A stretch of 8,234 bases of DNA, from NCBI GenBank assembly GCA_021784255.1, contig JAJXSZ010000131.1, forward strand, positions 1 to 8,234, read 5' to 3'. The notes under the pieces were generated by a model. That model saw only the letters and a list, made by a program, of their open reading frames with translations, made no database searches and was not told where the DNA came from. Positions 6,860 through 8,234 of this stretch are shown here, piece after piece. Source of the stretch: Pseudomonadota bacterium (GTDB lineage Bacteria > Pseudomonadota > Alphaproteobacteria > Acetobacterales > Acetobacteraceae). The position numbers and the translations under genes are program-made. Numbering within the stretch: the stretch's first letter is position 1; each line of letters starts with the position of its first letter.

Positions 6860-6868
6860 AAGGAAGAG
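6860..6868 (+). promoter_or_regulatory. Ribosome binding site favouring the DUF1127 start at 6875
   Basis: AAGGAAGAG is a clear Shine-Dalgarno sequence, with its AGGA core 10 bases before ATG 6875. The earlier in-frame ATG at 6842 has only GGA at 6831-6833. The 11 codons between the two ATGs include CGT and GTT, atypical for this GC-rich genome, which also supports the later start. Confidence 0.5.
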
Positions 6869-6874
6869 ATCGCG

Positions 6875-7186
6875 ATGCTGATGCCGTCGCGCCTCACCCA
6901 CTATTTCACCGACGACCGCGAGGACCTGCCGCAGGGCGAGGCCAGCGCGACCGGGACGGGGCTGGGCGGGCTCTTCGCGCGCCTGCGCACCTGGCTCGCC
7001 GCCCGCCGCGCCAACGAGGAGGCGGTGGCTGAGCTGGCCCGCCTCTCCGACCATGAGCTCGCCGATATCGGCCTCGTCCGCTCCGACCTGCTGCGGGTGA
7101 CCGATCCCGACTTCGCCTTGACCTACAATGCCGAACGGGCCGCCGCCGGCGCCTACGGCATCCACCCCGAGCACGCGCACAGCTGA
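6875..7186 (+). CDS. DUF1127 (YjiS-like) domain protein with N- and C-terminal extensions
   Basis: This is a small basic cytosolic protein of 103 residues from the ATG at 6875, or 114 from the in-frame ATG at 6842. The DUF1127 core is at about residues 35-71: a basic amphipathic helix RLRTWLAARRANEEAVAEL, then the hallmark LSDHELADIGLVRSDL. Many DUF1127 proteins are only 45-70 residues. Here an acidic N-terminal arm (HYFTDDREDLPQGE) precedes the core and a tail ending GIHPEHAHS follows it. The biochemical role of most members is unknown; some small alphaproteobacterial members have been linked to RNA binding or turnover, and I do not claim that for this one. It is transcribed alone, divergent from aminopeptidase P and convergent with prmA. 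There is no signal peptide or membrane segment. The start is uncertain; the family call rests on the core motif. Confidence 0.87.
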   Translation: MLMPSRLTHYFTDDREDLPQGEASATGTGLGGLFARLRTWLAARRANEEAVAELARLSDHELADIGLVRSDLLRVTDPDFALTYNAERAAAGAYGIHPEHAHS

Positions 7187-7209
7187 GGCGCGAGCTCCCG
7201 GCCGCGCCT
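7186..7209. terminator. Weak terminator-like hairpin between DUF1127 and prmA
   Basis: AGGCGCG (7186-7192) pairs with CGCGCCT (7203-7209) around a 10-base loop, starting at the last base of the DUF1127 stop codon. Only a short TT follows, so it is at best a weak intrinsic terminator. In this 46-base convergent gap it is the only candidate for ending the DUF1127 message. Confidence 0.35.
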
Positions 7210-7232
7210 TCCAGGCCCGCCGCAAGGCGCGC

Positions 7233-8126
7233 TCACGCATCCGGTTTCGCCACGATGAGGGTCGTCCAACGGCCTTCGTCGTGGCGTTTTCGTAACAGCA
7301 GCCCCTGGCCGCGGTGGGCGGCGAGCACCATGCGCGCCTGATCGCGGGTCAGTCCCGCCAGGATGGCCACGCCCCCCGGCGCCAGATGTCGCGCCAGATC
7401 GCGTGCCATGCGGCAGAGCGGACGGGCGAGGATATTCGCGAACACGAGATCGAAGCGCCCGGCGCGGCGGATCGCCGGGGCGTGCCAGCCGTCGCCCTGC
7501 GCCGCGCGCACGGGCTGGCGGTTGCGCCGCGCGTTGTCGCGCGCCGCGCGCACCGCCCAGGGATCGTTGTCGGTCGCCAGGACGTGGCGGCGCAGCAACG
7601 CCGCGGCGGCCATCGCGAGCACCCCCGAGCCGGTGCCGAGATCGAGGATCCGGCCGCGCCAGCGCGACGCGTGCAGGCGTGGGGCCAGGGCTTCCAGCGC
7701 CCGGAGGCAGCCCCGGGTCGAGCCATGCTCCCCCGAACCGAAGGCGACGCCGGCATCGAGCATCAGTGTGATGGCACCCGGCGTGCGCGCCGGCGGCAGG
7801 TGGGTGCCGCGCAGGGCAAAGCGGCCGACGCGCTGCTCCGGAAACCCGGCATAGACGCGCGCGAGCCAGCCACCGGCTTCGGTCGCACGGCGGCCGAGCG
7901 GCGCGGCGATGCCGCTCGCGGCGGCCGCGAGGGTGAGTGCCAGGTCCAGCGTCGCGTCACCCTCGCCCGCGTCCTTCACGCCCTCGACGCGCCAGAGGCC
8001 GCGCGCCTCGTCGTGGAACAGGCCGACGCTGCGGCAGGCGGCGGCGAAGGCTGCCTCGTAGGCGTCGCGTGCCGGCTCCGGCACGTCGACGAAGACGGTC
8101 TCGAGCTGACCGGCGGGGCGTTTCAT
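7233..8126 (-). CDS. prmA: Ribosomal protein L11 methyltransferase PrmA
   Basis: PrmA uses S-adenosylmethionine to methylate ribosomal protein L11 at several amino groups in the cytosol. The 297 residues match the family (about 290-300). The first roughly 110 residues form a divergent substrate-recognition domain. The motif AFGSGEHGSTRGCL (128-141) corresponds to the PrmA FGTGxHxTT signature. The class I methyltransferase fold follows: motif I LDLGTGSGVLAM (161-172), the acidic ATDNDPWAV (184-192), motif IV FDLVFANILARPL (225-237) with the NILA signature typical of PrmA, and LAPGGVAILAGL (248-259). The ATG is 10 bases beyond the stop of the upstream helicase gene, which implies co-transcription; its ribosome binding site is weak (TAAAG at best). 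It is convergent with the DUF1127 gene. N5-glutamine methyltransferases (NPPY motif) are excluded by NILA. Confidence 0.96.
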   Translation of the reverse strand: MKRPAGQLETVFVDVPEPARDAYEAAFAAACRSVGLFHDEARGLWRVEGVKDAGEGDATLDLALTLAAAASGIAAPLGRRATEAGGWLARVYAGFPEQRVGRFALRGTHLPPARTPGAITLMLDAGVAFGSGEHGSTRGCLRALEALAPRLHASRWRGRILDLGTGSGVLAMAAAALLRRHVLATDNDPWAVRAARDNARRNRQPVRAAQGDGWHAPAIRRAGRFDLVFANILARPLCRMARDLARHLAPGGVAILAGLTRDQARMVLAAHRGQGLLLRKRHDEGRWTTLIVAKPDA

Positions 8127-8136
8127 GGCGCTGGCT

Positions 8137-8234
8137 TTACGCGCGCGCGACGAAGCGGTCGAGGACGCGCTTGCTGCCGGCCTTTTCGAAGTCGATCTCG
8201 AGCCGGTCGTCCTCGGCGGCCGTGACGGTGCCGT
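8137..8234 (-). CDS. uvrD: UvrD/PcrA-type DNA helicase, extreme C-terminus (partial)
   Basis: Only the last 31 codons and a TAA stop (8137-8139) are in the window; the gene continues past base 8234. The peptide ends with GTVTA, then DDRLEIDFEKAGSKRVLDRF, then VARA. This matches the C-terminal Tudor-like segment of UvrD/PcrA superfamily 1 helicases, typically a GxGxV turn, then a stretch ending in F-x-x-x-G-x-K-x-L. That tail contacts RNA polymerase in the better studied homologues. UvrD acts in nucleotide excision and mismatch repair. The stop is 10 bases before the prmA ATG on the same strand, consistent with the uvrD-prmA pairing common in alphaproteobacteria. The helicase motor itself cannot be checked, so Rep or another superfamily 1A member is possible but less likely. 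Confidence 0.85.
   Translation of the reverse strand, partial: GTVTAAEDDRLEIDFEKAGSKRVLDRFVARA

Noticed and set aside
7314..8225. A 303-codon plus-strand frame opposite prmA and the uvrD tail
   Set aside because: It is antisense to a full PrmA with SAM-binding and NILA motifs, and its own translation is low-complexity.

Overview
The window is GC-rich chromosomal DNA with closely packed housekeeping genes. Gene content and order (recN-ligA, uvrD-prmA, an M24B aminopeptidase P, a DUF1127 protein) point to an alphaproteobacterium. The very high GC and the protein style suggest Rhodospirillales/Acetobacteraceae, but that assignment is inference from memory and not a computed placement.

Left block (1-3784, plus strand): the 3' half of recN, then ligA and aroE. 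Both junctions are 4-base ATGA stop/start overlaps, so the three genes read as one translationally coupled unit joining DNA repair (RecN), DNA nick sealing (LigA) and the shikimate pathway (AroE). After a 113-base, relatively AT-rich spacer comes a single OmpR/PhoB-type response regulator (3898-4644) with no histidine kinase in view.

Middle (4645-4861): a 217-base convergent intergenic region unusually dense in secondary structure. It holds four successive inverted repeats, a perfect 15-base tandem duplication and a GCTCT/AGAGC motif seen six times. This is the least explained part of the window.

Right block (4862-8234): on the minus strand, in transcription order, the extreme 3' end of a UvrD/PcrA-type helicase gene, prmA (ribosomal protein L11 methyltransferase) and a three-domain aminopeptidase P. 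A small DUF1127 gene lies on the plus strand between prmA and the aminopeptidase gene. It is divergent from the aminopeptidase across a 201 to 234-base shared upstream region (depending on its start) and convergent with prmA.

I see no tRNA, rRNA, CRISPR array, transposase, phage gene or toxin/defence system. The coding content is ordinary core genome. The findings concern non-coding structure, one atypical regulator and unusual gene neighbours; I found no convincing new multi-gene system.
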